DNA of 35,742 nucleotides from Flammeovirga sp. OC4. Its GTDB lineage: Bacteria > Bacteroidota > Bacteroidia > Cytophagales > Flammeovirgaceae. The DNA lies in NCBI RefSeq assembly GCF_000812565.1, contig NZ_JTAM01000049.1, positions 43,384 to 79,125 on the forward strand, in the 5' to 3' direction. Positions 25,752 through 35,742 of this stretch are shown here, piece after piece. The position numbers and the translations under genes were made by a program. The notes under the pieces are model-generated. The model was not told the origin of the DNA, ran no database searches, and saw only the letters and a program-made list of their open reading frames with translations. Position 1 is the first letter of the stretch; every line of letters starts with the position of its first letter.

Positions 25752-28700
25752 ATGATTAAAAATAAATACCCAATATTATTCTTTTTTTTACTAGGTATAT
25801 TCCTAGTGGTAAATGCTGCTAATGCACAAATAAATACTTTTACACAAATTGGGAGTTCACCGACACAAAGTGTTATTCTTTCATGGGATTTTGAAGTGAC
25901 AGCGATTACACCCTCTGTTTCTGATTTTACAGTTAAAGAGTTGGTGGGTAATGCGGATATCACTTCTTCATGTGAGATTACGATAATTGAAAATACACCG
26001 AGTACAGATTATACTATATACGTAAATCTTGGAGGGAATTATGCAGATGGAGTGGGGTTTTCATTGACTTATGATCCTTTGACAACTACCTCCGCAGACA
26101 CTTATACTATTGATACAAGTGCCGGGTTAGAATCAAGTGCTACTCAATTCTCATTGAATTCAATTTCAGATCTTGGAGAACTGAATAATGATGGTGTAAC
26201 GAGTTTGAGTAATTTATTATTTACAATTAACTCTACGGCCACTAACATTGTCTATTTAAAATCAGGTCTGACAACAATTGGGACAACTATTGCAACGGGT
26301 TCAGCAGATTTATTAGTTTCTTCTACTTTGGGCGATGGGGATCATACCATATATGCTTACGGTGAAGATACTAACGGCGATCTTACTTTTACCTCTCAAC
26401 CTGTTAGTGTTACTATTGATACTGCTGTACCTGCAACGCCAGGAACGTTAGATTTGAAAACAACAAGTGACAGTGGAAGTGATAACTCAGATGACCTCAC
26501 AAACGATGATACACCAGAAATAAATGTTGCATCACTTGCAGTTGAGACAGGAAACGAGGTCGTTTTTGAAAGCGATGTTGATGGTGAAGTCGGACGCTTC
26601 AATTATAGTGCGTCACCCTTTGATTTTACTTTGAATAGCTTGACTGATGGAACGCATAGCATCACATGTATGGTGGTGGATTCGGCAGGAAATGAAGGAC
26701 TTTCGTCTTCTGCTTTATCGATTACTATTGATACAGGTATTCCTTCAGACCCAGTATTAAGCTTTTTATCAACTTCTGATACAGGAAGAGATGACGAGGA
26801 TGGGAAAACGAACGATGATACACCCGTTTTTAATGTAGTGTCTGAGTCAGGTACTACGATAGAGTTATTGGAAGGCACGAATTCTAATGGAACACTCAGT
26901 AGTACAGGTGATGATGACATTACAGCAACATCACTAACAGCAGCTGGAAGTTATAATTTTACTGTAAAAGTTACTGATGAAGCTGGTAATGAATCCAATG
27001 CATCAAATATAGAGGTTGTAGATTATAAATCAGTATCAATTAGTGCGTTGTCAACTCCTACTTTAGCAGCAGGCTCAGATTCAGGCACAACAAGTGATAA
27101 TAAAACAAACGACCAAACGCCAACTTATTCCTTTTTAGGTCTAGATGATTCAGATGATAAAGAATTAATTATAAGTAGTAACTTGGATGGTGAAGTGGCA
27201 AGAGAAACGATTACTGGAACCAATCAGGATATCACTTTGAGTACTCTATCTGAAGGGACTCATACATTGTCATTTCATGCTGAGGATGTCTATGGAAATG
27301 TGGGGGCTTCTGGAAGTATCAATTTGGAAATCGATATAACACCGCCAACATTGACGAGTGTAACGATTATTTCTAATAATGCGGACAATACTTCAATGGT
27401 AGCAGATGGGGATCAATCTACCTTAACTTTTATAAGTGATGAAAATTTGCAATCTTCATTTAATGTGACATTAGGAGGTATTTCAGTCACACCTTCTAAA
27501 TCTGGTTTGACGTATACAGCAGCAAGAACATTTTCCACACCAGGTGCTTATACCAATGTTGGTTTTTCAATTCCTGTTGTAGATGAAGCAGGTAATGTGG
27601 CTTCAACTGTAACGACAACAACTAACAGTTCTACCAATACCTTTTTCCCTGCCTTGACAAATACAGTTACAGCTCCGGGTACAACTATTTTTTGTAATTC
27701 CGATAACTATACTTACACCATAACTGGTACTTCTGCTGTAGGCGGTTCCGGCTCATACACATATTCATGGCAACGACGAAAAGATGGAGGGAGTTACATT
27801 AATTTGAATTCCTATGGAGAAAGCTATACTGAAACATCCGGTTTATCAAGCGGGGTCTACACTTATCGAAGAGTGGTAACGAGTGAGGGGATTGCATTGA
27901 ATTCTAACACTATCTCTGTTAATATAAATGCTGATATATCTTCTAACACCATCAGTTCTACTAGTGCTGCAGGGTATTGTAATACGATAGCAGCAAATAC
28001 CTTGGTTTTTACAGGATCAACACCTTCAGGAGGAAATGCTTCTTATACTTACCAATGGCAAATGAGTACAGACGGAGGTGACAATTGGGGAAATATATCA
28101 GGAACTTCGATTTCATATACTCACTCACCTGTAATATCTTCAGCAGGGACATATATGTTTAGAAGAAGAGTGAGATCAGGCGGATGCGAGTCCTTTTCAA
28201 ATACACTGACGTATGTCCTAACTTCTAATATTTCCAATAATACAATTACAAATTCCTCTGGAACCTTAGTGTGTTTATCTGAGCCTATAATTATTGTAGG
28301 TTCTTCCCCTTCAGGAGGAAGTACGGCTTATAGTTATCAATGGCAGCAAAGCTTAAATGGAGGTGGATATACAAATATTTCTGGAGCAACTTCACAAAGT
28401 TATTTCTTGTCAAGCGTATCTACGGCGGGAAATTATACTTTCAGAAGAATTATAACTTCTGAAAATTGTACCTCTACGTCTTCAGCGACATCAACGATTA
28501 CGGTGCCATCTGAACCCACGGGTTATACATTGTCTCCCACTACCACCAACTATAGTGATCAGCAAACTGCAGGTGTAGCTTTAGCAGCTTCAGGATTGGG
28601 AGCCGGGGAAAATTTTTACTGTTCTGGACCAGGAGTAGTAAGTACGGGAAGTGGACCAGGAGAAAATTCTTTCTATCCTAATTTGGCTGGTCAAGGGACT

Positions 28701-31700
28701 CATATTGTTAATTACCATATTACTAAAGGAGGGTGTGAGAAAATTGACCAAGTTTCTTTTACGGTTTATGATGGTTCAAGTGTTATTAACCTCAATCCGC
28801 TTTATTGTGAGGATGATGCAGCTGTTGCATTATCTATTCCAGGAGGAACCCCTTCATTTGTAGGTGGTGTTCCGCCCTATACATTAGTACGTTTTGAAGG
28901 AACTGGTACTTCAGGAACTGGTACACCATCTGGTGCAACTTTTACGCCTGCTACTGTAGTAACTTCTACTGCTGATGGACAAGATGAAACAGTGACAATT
29001 ACAGCTGTATACCAAGATAACACCCCATTGGTACCTTTAGAGTTTAGTGTTTCACAATCCGTAACTGTCACTAAGAACCATGTAGCGGATATAAATATGA
29101 GTCAGCTCAATTATTGTATTGATGCAGCAGACTTTAGTGTGAATGCAAATGTAGACGGTTCATTGACAACTGATGGTACATTCCGTTTAGATTCAAACAT
29201 CCCAAGATCAAGCCCTATTACTATCTCTCCATCAAGCTTATCACAAGGAAACCACACTCTAACTTATACTTATACAGATGGAAATGGATGTTCTGCGACT
29301 GATGTTGTCAATTTTTCAATAAATCTATTACCAACGGTTAGTTTTGATTATACAATGCCATCAGACGATGGAGATTTTTGTTTCGATGCAGATACTGTAT
29401 TTTTACAAGGTAAATCAGGAGGAGTGGATGTATCTTCAGGTGTATTCTCTTCTTCTGATGCAATGGCAGGGGCAGTAATTAGTTATGGTGATGGAACAGG
29501 TGCATTTATTCCATCATTGGCTAATGGAGATGAATTTGATTTGAATGAAGATTTTAAAATTACGTTTACATATACTGATGGTAATTCATGTGCAAACTCG
29601 GTTGATTCAATTGTTACAGTTTATGGTTACGAAGAAGTGACATTAGCAAGGAGTTCATCTTCGGATTCAGTATGTTTTAGCGAGGGTGACGTAACCATTA
29701 CTCCAATGGAAGGAGGTGCCGCTTATTCGGGAAGTGGTGTAACTTGGAGTATTGATACTGGATCCAGTGGAATTACAACACAAATGGATGGTACTATTCT
29801 ATTTCACCCTTCTGTAGCTGCTACAAATGCAGGAGAGACAAGTACAAGTGATTACTCTACACATGTCATCACTTATTCTTATGAAAATACTGAAGGGTGT
29901 ACACGAGAAGTAAGGGATACCCTTTATGTAAAGCCATTACCTGTGGCACCCACTCTAATATCTTCTGTTCCAGATTATTGCTCTCAAGATACCGGTTTAC
30001 AAGATTTAGAAGTTTCAGGCGTAATGGGAGCACAATTCGCATGGTCTTCCGATGCATCTTTTTCAACCATTCTAAGTACATCTAACACATTGACGCCTGC
30101 AGATGTAGGTATGGTATCTACGGTGACCACTATTTCTTATTGGGTAAGGCAAACCAATGCTGAATCGTGTACATCAGCTCCTTTGAAGGTGGATATAACA
30201 GTTTACCCTAAAGCTCCTTCGCCAACATTGGCAACAGGGAATCAAACCGTTTACTGTTCAGGTGAAACAATATCTTCTTTATCTGTAGCAACTCCAGGTA
30301 ATAGTATTAAATGGTATTCAGATGCATCACTCACTACTCAAGTAGGATTTGGGGATAGTTTTACGCCTGCTATCAATACCAATGTGTCAGCAGATTCGAC
30401 CATCACATTCTATGTTACCGAGACTACGAATGGTTGTGAAGGGCTTCCAACATCAACTACTTTGACAATTTATAAAACTCCAGATCCACCCACTTTTAAT
30501 CCTGTAACCTTACTATGTTCTGGAGATGCATTGTCAAGTTTAAACATTGCATCGGGTTCAAATGTCAGGTGGTATTCAGATGCTTCGGCTACAACATTAT
30601 TAGGAACAGGTAATAATTATTTACCATCCTTTGGGACAGATGTGATAAATGATTCAACAGTGACGATATATGCTACAAGTACTTTAAATGGTTGTGAAAG
30701 TAGTACTTCTTCAGTGGATATCAATATTAATGCATTACCAGCAATGCCGACTGTTCCTGCTGTATCACCTTATTGTGAGGGAGATATGATTGGAGCAATG
30801 ACGGCGAGTGGTGAAACTGGAGCTTTGTTTGAATGGTACTCTGATGAAACACTGTCTTCTTTAGAAGCGACTACGGCAACCTATGACCCAATGATGAATG
30901 CTCCAAGTTATCCAACGTTAGATACGTTGAATTTTTGGGTAATTCAGATTGCAACAGATGGATGTGAAAGTGAACCTTTGGAAGTGGATATACCTGTTTA
31001 CCCGAGACCAGTGGCACCGACTTTATCGGCGAGTAATCAATTGATCTATTGCTCTGGAGAAGTGATAAATCAATTGTCAGTGGCAACTCCTGGAAATAAT
31101 ATCAAATGGTATTCTGATGCTGGTCTAACAAACCAAGTAGGTTTCGGTGATGATTTTACCCCAGCCATCAATACCAATGTAGCAGCAGATTCGACCGTTA
31201 CTTATTATGTAACAGAAACAACGAATGGTTGTGAAGGTGCTTCTACTTCAACAACACTTACAATTTATAAAACACCAGACGCACCAACATTTAATCCTGT
31301 ATCATTGGTTTGTTCTAGAGGAACGTTATCAACGATCAGTATTGCTACAGGCTCGAATATTAGATGGTATGCAGAATCTTCTAAGACCACATTATTGGGT
31401 ACAGGTAACACTTACTTACCTTCGTTTGGGACTACAGTTGTCAATGATTCTACAGTAACTATTTACGCTACTAGTACTCTGAATGGATGTGAAAGTGTAG
31501 TGTCTTCGGTGGATATTAATATAAATGCATTACCGGCTTTACCGACCGTGCCAAGTATATCACCTTACTGTGAAGGAGATGCATTGTCGGCCATTACTGC
31601 ATCAGGTGAAGCTGATGCCAGTTTTGAGTGGTACTCTGATGAAAGTTTGATTTCAAGAGTAGCCACAACAGCTACATTTGACCCAATGACTAATGCTCCA

Positions 31701-34700
31701 AGTTACCCGACTTTGGATACTTTAAATTATTGGGTATTACAAATTACCTCTGATGGTTGTATGAGTCCACCCTATAAAGTGGATATACCTGTTTATCCTC
31801 GCCCGGTAGCACCATCACTTGATGCTAGTAATCAATTAGTATATTGCTCAGGAGATATCGTTACCTCACTATCAGTAGCCACTCCCGGAAATAATATCAA
31901 ATGGTATTCTGATGCAGGTTTAACAAATCAGGTTGGTTTTGGAGATGACTTTACGCCAGCTATTAATACAAATGTTTCAGCAGATTCAACCGTCACATAC
32001 TATGTGACAGAAACGACGAATGGTTGCGAAGGAACAGCCACTTCAACAACACTGACGATTTACAAAACACCAGATGTCCCAACTTTTAATTCGGTTTCAC
32101 TGATCTGTAGTGGAGATCCATTGCCAAACTTAAGTATTGCGACAGGTGTTAATGTCAGGTGGTATTCTGATGCATCCAAAACAACCTTATTAGGTTCAGG
32201 GAATAATTATTTACCAACTTTCTCTTCTACAGTAGTAGCAGACTCTGTTGCTAGTCTTTATGCCACAAGTACTCTGAATGGATGTGAAAGTGAAGTCGGA
32301 CAAATTGATATTTCTATTAATGCTCTTCCGGAAGCACCGGTTGTAGCGGCGATTGCACCTTATTGTGAAGATGATCTGATTCAACCTATTTCAGCTTCAG
32401 GAGAGAGTAGTGCCAATTATGAATGGTACACTGATGCAGGATTAACATTAAGAATATCTACAGATCAAGTTTTTAGCCCTGGTATCAATGCTCCAAGTTT
32501 TGCCTCTCTTGATACAATTAATTATTGGGTAGTGCAGATCACACCCGATGGCTGTAGTAGTTTGCCGACTCAAGTTGATATTCCTGTATACCCAACTCCA
32601 ACAAAACCTGTAGTTGATAATCGTGCTCCTATTTATTGTTCAGGAGATGAAATTCAGCCTATTACAGTGACTTCCGGAACGAATATTAGATGGTATGATG
32701 ATGCATTATTGTCAAGTATTGTATCCACCAATACCTCTTTTACACCTCCTGATCCCAATAGTGCCCAAGATTATGCGAAGACTTATTATATCACCCAAAC
32801 AGTAAACGGTTGTGAGAGTGATACCACTGAAGTAACTATGACGATCAATAGGAGACCTGAGATTCCGACAGTAGCAGCGACCTTGAGTTATTGTTCGGGG
32901 GATATACTTCAACCTATGATTGTATCAAGTATAGTGGAAGATGTGACTTGGTATAGTGATGCAGCCTTGACGAATGTGGTTGGGACTACCAACTCATTTA
33001 CACCAACAGATCCAACAACTGTAACAGAAACAACAACATATACTTATTATGTAACGGATTCTCATTTAGGATGTGAAGGCGCACCACTTCAATTGGATAT
33101 TGTGATTCACCCACTTCCATTATTTGATTTATTTGGAATAGATGAGGGGCAAGTATTCTGTCAAAGTGATGATAATCCTTTGGTCATTACTACGGTGTCA
33201 GGAGGAGTATTGACTTCATCAACAGGTGCATTGATTCGTTCAAATAATGAAGTAGTACTTGAAAACTCTCCATTAGGAAATCATACCATCCGTTATACTT
33301 ATACCAATGAAAACAATTGTGTCAATTATGTAGAAAGAAACTTTACAATAGTAGATGTACCTGATGTGAAGTTTAATTTTGATGTATTTTGTGATACTAA
33401 AATAGTTCAATTTAGGGATTTAACAACAACAGCAGATTCTACAGTGATCACCAGTTGGTTTTATGATTTTGGAGCAGGTGAAGGATCAAAATACATTACA
33501 AGTGCTGATTCAGCCGCTTCCTATGAGCATACTTTTTCTACAAGTGGTTTTAAAACGGTCACTTTAACAGTTGAAACCAATGCAGGTTGTACCAATATAT
33601 CCACATCTCAAAGTATATACATAGGCACACCACCAAATGCCGATTTTGAATGGAAGATTTCTGAATTTGGAGCGGATATGGAATTTGAAGAAATATCATC
33701 CGTTGTAGATTTTGATACATTGTCAACTTGGGAGTGGGACTTTGGAGATGGAACAAGTGCTATGATTGATGCCACTACAAATGCAAATGGCGCCATTACA
33801 CATAAATATGGTCAGGTGGGAACCTACGATGTTGATTTAACGGTCACCACAAAACGAGGTTGTTCTAAGGTGATTTCAAAATCAGTGTATGTCATTCCAA
33901 GAGTTTACCTCACGAATGAAGAAGATGAATATTTTGAGGATTTCAATGGTGCCGATGGAGGTTGGATACCTAGGGGTACAGCTTCAAGTTGGGAACATGG
34001 GGTAGCTCAAGGCGAAAATATTATCACAGATACCAAGGTATGGGTTACTAATTTGACTACGAATTATAATGTAAGTGAAGATTCTTATCTCAATACACCA
34101 TCGTTTGATATTTCAGGCTTAAGTCGACCTGCCATTATTTTTGATATGCAGTTGGATGCTGAAGCACATATTGATGGGGTGACCTTGCAATACTCATTAG
34201 ATTCAGGACAAACTTGGAATGTACTTGGAGATATGAAAGATCCTATCGGTTGGTTTAATAGTTCCAATATACTTTCAGACCCTGGTAATCAGGTAGTAGG
34301 AGGTAATACCGATTCAAAAGGATGGACAGGTAATACTGAAGAAACTGGCGGTATATTCAGAGAAAATAAATCCATACGACACAATTTGGATCAGTTTATT
34401 GGAGAAGAACATCTAAGATTAAGATTTGCCTTCAAGTCCAATTCTGACCTTGAAGATGAGGGAGTGTCCATTGATAATGTATTTATTGGTAACCGTAAGA
34501 AAGTAGTAGTGGTAGAGACCATGACGAATGCAGGACAACAAGAGGATAGTCGAGAATTACCAGATTTAGATTCTGTTTTAAATACTATTGATCTTGACGT
34601 CTTAGCCATCAATTATCATATTAAAGTAGATGGAAAAAGCGATTCCTTAAATATTGATAACCCTGAGCCTTCAAGTGGTCGAAGATTTTATTATGGTGTG

Positions 34701-35486
34701 ACTGATGCACCAAGTACAATTGTAGACGGAAGTAGTTTCAGCGGTCACACAGAAGATTTTATTGATAATTACCAAAATATTATTGCCACAAGAGCCTTAT
34801 TAGACCCTAAGTTTGATATTGATATAAGTTTACCAAATCCTTCTGATCCAGATGAAATTGAAATCACTTTGACTTCCAACGCCAATTTCTCAGGAGAAGT
34901 AAGTGAGATAGTAGTCCATGTAGTGACAGTTGAATCTGAAATTTTTGGAGTGGAAGTAAGTGAAGGTGTATTTACACATCATAGTGTCATGAAATCGATG
35001 AGTCCAGCTCCAGGAGCAGAAGGGACGAGTTTCTTTGGAAGAAGTTGGTCGCCAGGAAGTCAAGAAACCTTTACTGTAGCTTGGGACAACCCACAAGTTT
35101 ACGATACCGATAAAGCAGAAGTAATTGTATTCGTTCAGGATAATACAACCAAGGAAATTTTCCAAGCCATTCGAAGAGATGTATCTCACCTTGTATCTAC
35201 TGATCCTAAAAATGTGACCAGTAATGATCCAATTTCAGGAAATGTAGAATGGACTGTTTACCCAAATCCAACATCAGGAAGTATTACTGTAAAAAGTCCA
35301 AGTACTTTATTTGATGCACAATGGGTCTTGACGACTTTGGCAGGGTTAGAAATCAAATCAGGAAATTTCTCAGGGAATAATTATAGCATTAATTTAGAGC
35401 ACCTACCTTCAGGAGTATATTATTTAAATCATTTTGATCAGAAAGGACAAATTGGAAAAGCTCAGAAGGTTGTTGTAATGAAATAG
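25752..35486 (+). CDS. Giant T9SS-secreted multi-domain Ig-like/PKD surface protein
   Basis: This is a 3,244-residue extracellular protein, probably an adhesin or matrix component. It has a signal peptide (1-26, ending ANA-Q) and a first block of bacterial Ig-like repeats (about 135-640) with acidic SDTG...TND.TP signatures that suit Ca2+ binding. Three SYTY(S/Q)WQ-type repeats follow (about 645-920), then several looser Ig-like units (920-1395). Next come about twelve CHU_C-type Ig_7 repeats (1396-2455), each with a YC(S/E)G...NGCE cysteine pair. Two PKD domains lie at 2536-2717, one with the typical WEWDFGDGTS. A jelly-roll-like region (2720-2915, EDFNGADGGW to SIDNVFIGN) precedes an Omp28-like region (2916-3160). 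The C terminus is a type A T9SS sorting domain (3167-3244) with VYPNPTSG and LPSGVYYL. No enzyme domain was found. The ligand is unknown. Confidence 0.93.
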   Translation: MIKNKYPILFFFLLGIFLVVNAANAQINTFTQIGSSPTQSVILSWDFEVTAITPSVSDFTVKELVGNADITSSCEITIIENTPSTDYTIYVNLGGNYADGVGFSLTYDPLTTTSADTYTIDTSAGLESSATQFSLNSISDLGELNNDGVTSLSNLLFTINSTATNIVYLKSGLTTIGTTIATGSADLLVSSTLGDGDHTIYAYGEDTNGDLTFTSQPVSVTIDTAVPATPGTLDLKTTSDSGSDNSDDLTNDDTPEINVASLAVETGNEVVFESDVDGEVGRFNYSASPFDFTLNSLTDGTHSITCMVVDSAGNEGLSSSALSITIDTGIPSDPVLSFLSTSDTGRDDEDGKTNDDTPVFNVVSESGTTIELLEGTNSNGTLSSTGDDDITATSLTAAGSYNFTVKVTDEAGNESNASNIEVVDYKSVSISALSTPTLAAGSDSGTTSDNKTNDQTPTYSFLGLDDSDDKELIISSNLDGEVARETITGTNQDITLSTLSEGTHTLSFHAEDVYGNVGASGSINLEIDITPPTLTSVTIISNNADNTSMVADGDQSTLTFISDENLQSSFNVTLGGISVTPSKSGLTYTAARTFSTPGAYTNVGFSIPVVDEAGNVASTVTTTTNSSTNTFFPALTNTVTAPGTTIFCNSDNYTYTITGTSAVGGSGSYTYSWQRRKDGGSYINLNSYGESYTETSGLSSGVYTYRRVVTSEGIALNSNTISVNINADISSNTISSTSAAGYCNTIAANTLVFTGSTPSGGNASYTYQWQMSTDGGDNWGNISGTSISYTHSPVISSAGTYMFRRRVRSGGCESFSNTLTYVLTSNISNNTITNSSGTLVCLSEPIIIVGSSPSGGSTAYSYQWQQSLNGGGYTNISGATSQSYFLSSVSTAGNYTFRRIITSENCTSTSSATSTITVPSEPTGYTLSPTTTNYSDQQTAGVALAASGLGAGENFYCSGPGVVSTGSGPGENSFYPNLAGQGTHIVNYHITKGGCEKIDQVSFTVYDGSSVINLNPLYCEDDAAVALSIPGGTPSFVGGVPPYTLVRFEGTGTSGTGTPSGATFTPATVVTSTADGQDETVTITAVYQDNTPLVPLEFSVSQSVTVTKNHVADINMSQLNYCIDAADFSVNANVDGSLTTDGTFRLDSNIPRSSPITISPSSLSQGNHTLTYTYTDGNGCSATDVVNFSINLLPTVSFDYTMPSDDGDFCFDADTVFLQGKSGGVDVSSGVFSSSDAMAGAVISYGDGTGAFIPSLANGDEFDLNEDFKITFTYTDGNSCANSVDSIVTVYGYEEVTLARSSSSDSVCFSEGDVTITPMEGGAAYSGSGVTWSIDTGSSGITTQMDGTILFHPSVAATNAGETSTSDYSTHVITYSYENTEGCTREVRDTLYVKPLPVAPTLISSVPDYCSQDTGLQDLEVSGVMGAQFAWSSDASFSTILSTSNTLTPADVGMVSTVTTISYWVRQTNAESCTSAPLKVDITVYPKAPSPTLATGNQTVYCSGETISSLSVATPGNSIKWYSDASLTTQVGFGDSFTPAINTNVSADSTITFYVTETTNGCEGLPTSTTLTIYKTPDPPTFNPVTLLCSGDALSSLNIASGSNVRWYSDASATTLLGTGNNYLPSFGTDVINDSTVTIYATSTLNGCESSTSSVDININALPAMPTVPAVSPYCEGDMIGAMTASGETGALFEWYSDETLSSLEATTATYDPMMNAPSYPTLDTLNFWVIQIATDGCESEPLEVDIPVYPRPVAPTLSASNQLIYCSGEVINQLSVATPGNNIKWYSDAGLTNQVGFGDDFTPAINTNVAADSTVTYYVTETTNGCEGASTSTTLTIYKTPDAPTFNPVSLVCSRGTLSTISIATGSNIRWYAESSKTTLLGTGNTYLPSFGTTVVNDSTVTIYATSTLNGCESVVSSVDININALPALPTVPSISPYCEGDALSAITASGEADASFEWYSDESLISRVATTATFDPMTNAPSYPTLDTLNYWVLQITSDGCMSPPYKVDIPVYPRPVAPSLDASNQLVYCSGDIVTSLSVATPGNNIKWYSDAGLTNQVGFGDDFTPAINTNVSADSTVTYYVTETTNGCEGTATSTTLTIYKTPDVPTFNSVSLICSGDPLPNLSIATGVNVRWYSDASKTTLLGSGNNYLPTFSSTVVADSVASLYATSTLNGCESEVGQIDISINALPEAPVVAAIAPYCEDDLIQPISASGESSANYEWYTDAGLTLRISTDQVFSPGINAPSFASLDTINYWVVQITPDGCSSLPTQVDIPVYPTPTKPVVDNRAPIYCSGDEIQPITVTSGTNIRWYDDALLSSIVSTNTSFTPPDPNSAQDYAKTYYITQTVNGCESDTTEVTMTINRRPEIPTVAATLSYCSGDILQPMIVSSIVEDVTWYSDAALTNVVGTTNSFTPTDPTTVTETTTYTYYVTDSHLGCEGAPLQLDIVIHPLPLFDLFGIDEGQVFCQSDDNPLVITTVSGGVLTSSTGALIRSNNEVVLENSPLGNHTIRYTYTNENNCVNYVERNFTIVDVPDVKFNFDVFCDTKIVQFRDLTTTADSTVITSWFYDFGAGEGSKYITSADSAASYEHTFSTSGFKTVTLTVETNAGCTNISTSQSIYIGTPPNADFEWKISEFGADMEFEEISSVVDFDTLSTWEWDFGDGTSAMIDATTNANGAITHKYGQVGTYDVDLTVTTKRGCSKVISKSVYVIPRVYLTNEEDEYFEDFNGADGGWIPRGTASSWEHGVAQGENIITDTKVWVTNLTTNYNVSEDSYLNTPSFDISGLSRPAIIFDMQLDAEAHIDGVTLQYSLDSGQTWNVLGDMKDPIGWFNSSNILSDPGNQVVGGNTDSKGWTGNTEETGGIFRENKSIRHNLDQFIGEEHLRLRFAFKSNSDLEDEGVSIDNVFIGNRKKVVVVETMTNAGQQEDSRELPDLDSVLNTIDLDVLAINYHIKVDGKSDSLNIDNPEPSSGRRFYYGVTDAPSTIVDGSSFSGHTEDFIDNYQNIIATRALLDPKFDIDISLPNPSDPDEIEITLTSNANFSGEVSEIVVHVVTVESEIFGVEVSEGVFTHHSVMKSMSPAPGAEGTSFFGRSWSPGSQETFTVAWDNPQVYDTDKAEVIVFVQDNTTKEIFQAIRRDVSHLVSTDPKNVTSNDPISGNVEWTVYPNPTSGSITVKSPSTLFDAQWVLTTLAGLEIKSGNFSGNNYSINLEHLPSGVYYLNHFDQKGQIGKAQKVVVMK
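30210..32594 (+). repeat. Three exact-length 795-base higher-order repeats inside the giant gene
   Basis: Units begin at 30210, 31005 and 31800 and each is 795 bases (265 codons), with no length change between copies. Each unit holds three different Ig_7 domains in fixed order: one starting near YCSG with KWYSDA and FTPAINTNV, one with (N/G)xRWY and YATSTLNGCES, and one with PYCE(G/D)D and a D-rich LD.(L/I)N(F/Y)WV segment. A further unit starts 789 bases later in similar style but is more diverged. Confidence 0.92.
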
Positions 35487-35606
35487 ATAGAAAACTTGAG
35501 AAATTATTTTTACATTGAGGTAGTAAGGAGATAACTGTTAAAGTTGTTTTTTGAGCTTAAAAAAATAGAACAAAAGTTTTTGAAAATTTTTTAGTGCTAA
35601 ATTAAA

Positions 35607-35732
35607 ATGGAAAATAAGATAACAATACTTTGGTTCATAATTGGTTTTCCTTTGTTTATTATTTCGAACCTATATAGTGATTATGATTCAAAAAATGAGG
35701 AAGAATACTTAAATAAGTACGCTGTAAACTAA
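35607..35732 (+). CDS. 41-residue membrane microprotein
   Basis: A frame from ATG at 35607 to TAA at 35730-35732 encodes a short polar start (MENK), one hydrophobic helix (ITILWFIIGFPLFIISNLY) and an acidic, hydrophilic end (YDSKNEEEYLNKYAVN). The charge layout is protein-like. It lies 120 bases after the giant gene with no good terminator between, so it could be co-transcribed with it. No family is recognised. A chance frame in AT-rich DNA cannot be excluded. Confidence 0.4.
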   Translation: MENKITILWFIIGFPLFIISNLYSDYDSKNEEEYLNKYAVN

Positions 35733-35742
35733 ATTTTCGAAT

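Noticed and set aside
26603-26920. 105-codon minus-strand frame inside the giant gene
   Set aside because: It is an antisense shadow of Ser/Thr/Asp-rich repeat codons.
30210-32594. Regular repeats considered as a CRISPR array or recent tandem duplication
   Set aside because: The units are long, coding and in frame, differ at many silent sites, and have no short direct repeats with unique spacers.

Overview
The window looks like chromosomal DNA of a marine-type gliding Bacteroidota, most likely order Cytophagales and possibly close to Flammeovirgaceae. The evidence is indirect: roughly one-third G+C by eye, a type IX secretion (T9SS) C-terminal sorting domain, CHU_C-type Ig-like repeats, Rhs core text of the kind common in that group, a menaquinone gene cluster, and little sign of strong Shine-Dalgarno sequences. 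No rRNA, tRNA, CRISPR array, integrase or transposase was recognised.

Layout. Positions 1-948 are the 3' end of a sensor histidine kinase, convergent with ruvC on the minus strand (955-1524). Positions 1664-2945 hold a small island: the C-terminal end of an Rhs/YD-repeat protein with a private glycine-rich tail, followed at once by a very AT-rich two-helix membrane protein that is a candidate immunity partner. After a hairpin-bearing gap comes a minus-strand STAS-like protein (3361-3759). Positions 4352-7684 form a tight operon of rsmG, a trans-polyprenyl diphosphate synthase and menD, which joins the menaquinone side chain and head group pathways and ends in a clear terminator. A 524-base gap with six copies of ATGTTAA precedes a small coiled-coil protein (8209-8499) and an AraC-type regulator (8710-9645). 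Two minus-strand genes follow (a DUF2461 protein and an exported protein of unknown role). Next are an SSS-family symporter and an HGSNAT/NagX-like membrane acyltransferase, each closed by its own terminator.

Positions 14168-17391 encode a large PAS-containing histidine kinase and its NarL/FixJ response regulator. A 15-base motif with a GTGAwTCAC core lies upstream of the kinase, directly after the regulator stop codon, and inverted ahead of the next gene set. That set is a 24-residue membrane peptide, a DUF3124 lipoprotein, a cation:proton antiporter and an ABM-fold protein. This suggests an autoregulated two-component system controlling a small envelope or ion-homeostasis regulon.

The right third holds an S9 peptidase with an extra C-terminal domain, an outer-membrane beta-barrel candidate, an aldo/keto reductase, and a 3,244-residue secreted T9SS cargo protein. 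The latter carries three blocks of Ig-like domains, including an exact 3 x 795-base higher-order repeat, two PKD domains, a jelly-roll-like region, an apparent Omp28-like thioredoxin fold that has lost its cysteines, and the sorting domain. A 41-codon membrane peptide closes the window.

The best candidates for something undescribed are the Rhs-tail/membrane-protein pair, the response-regulator motif set with its microprotein, and the architecture of the giant protein.
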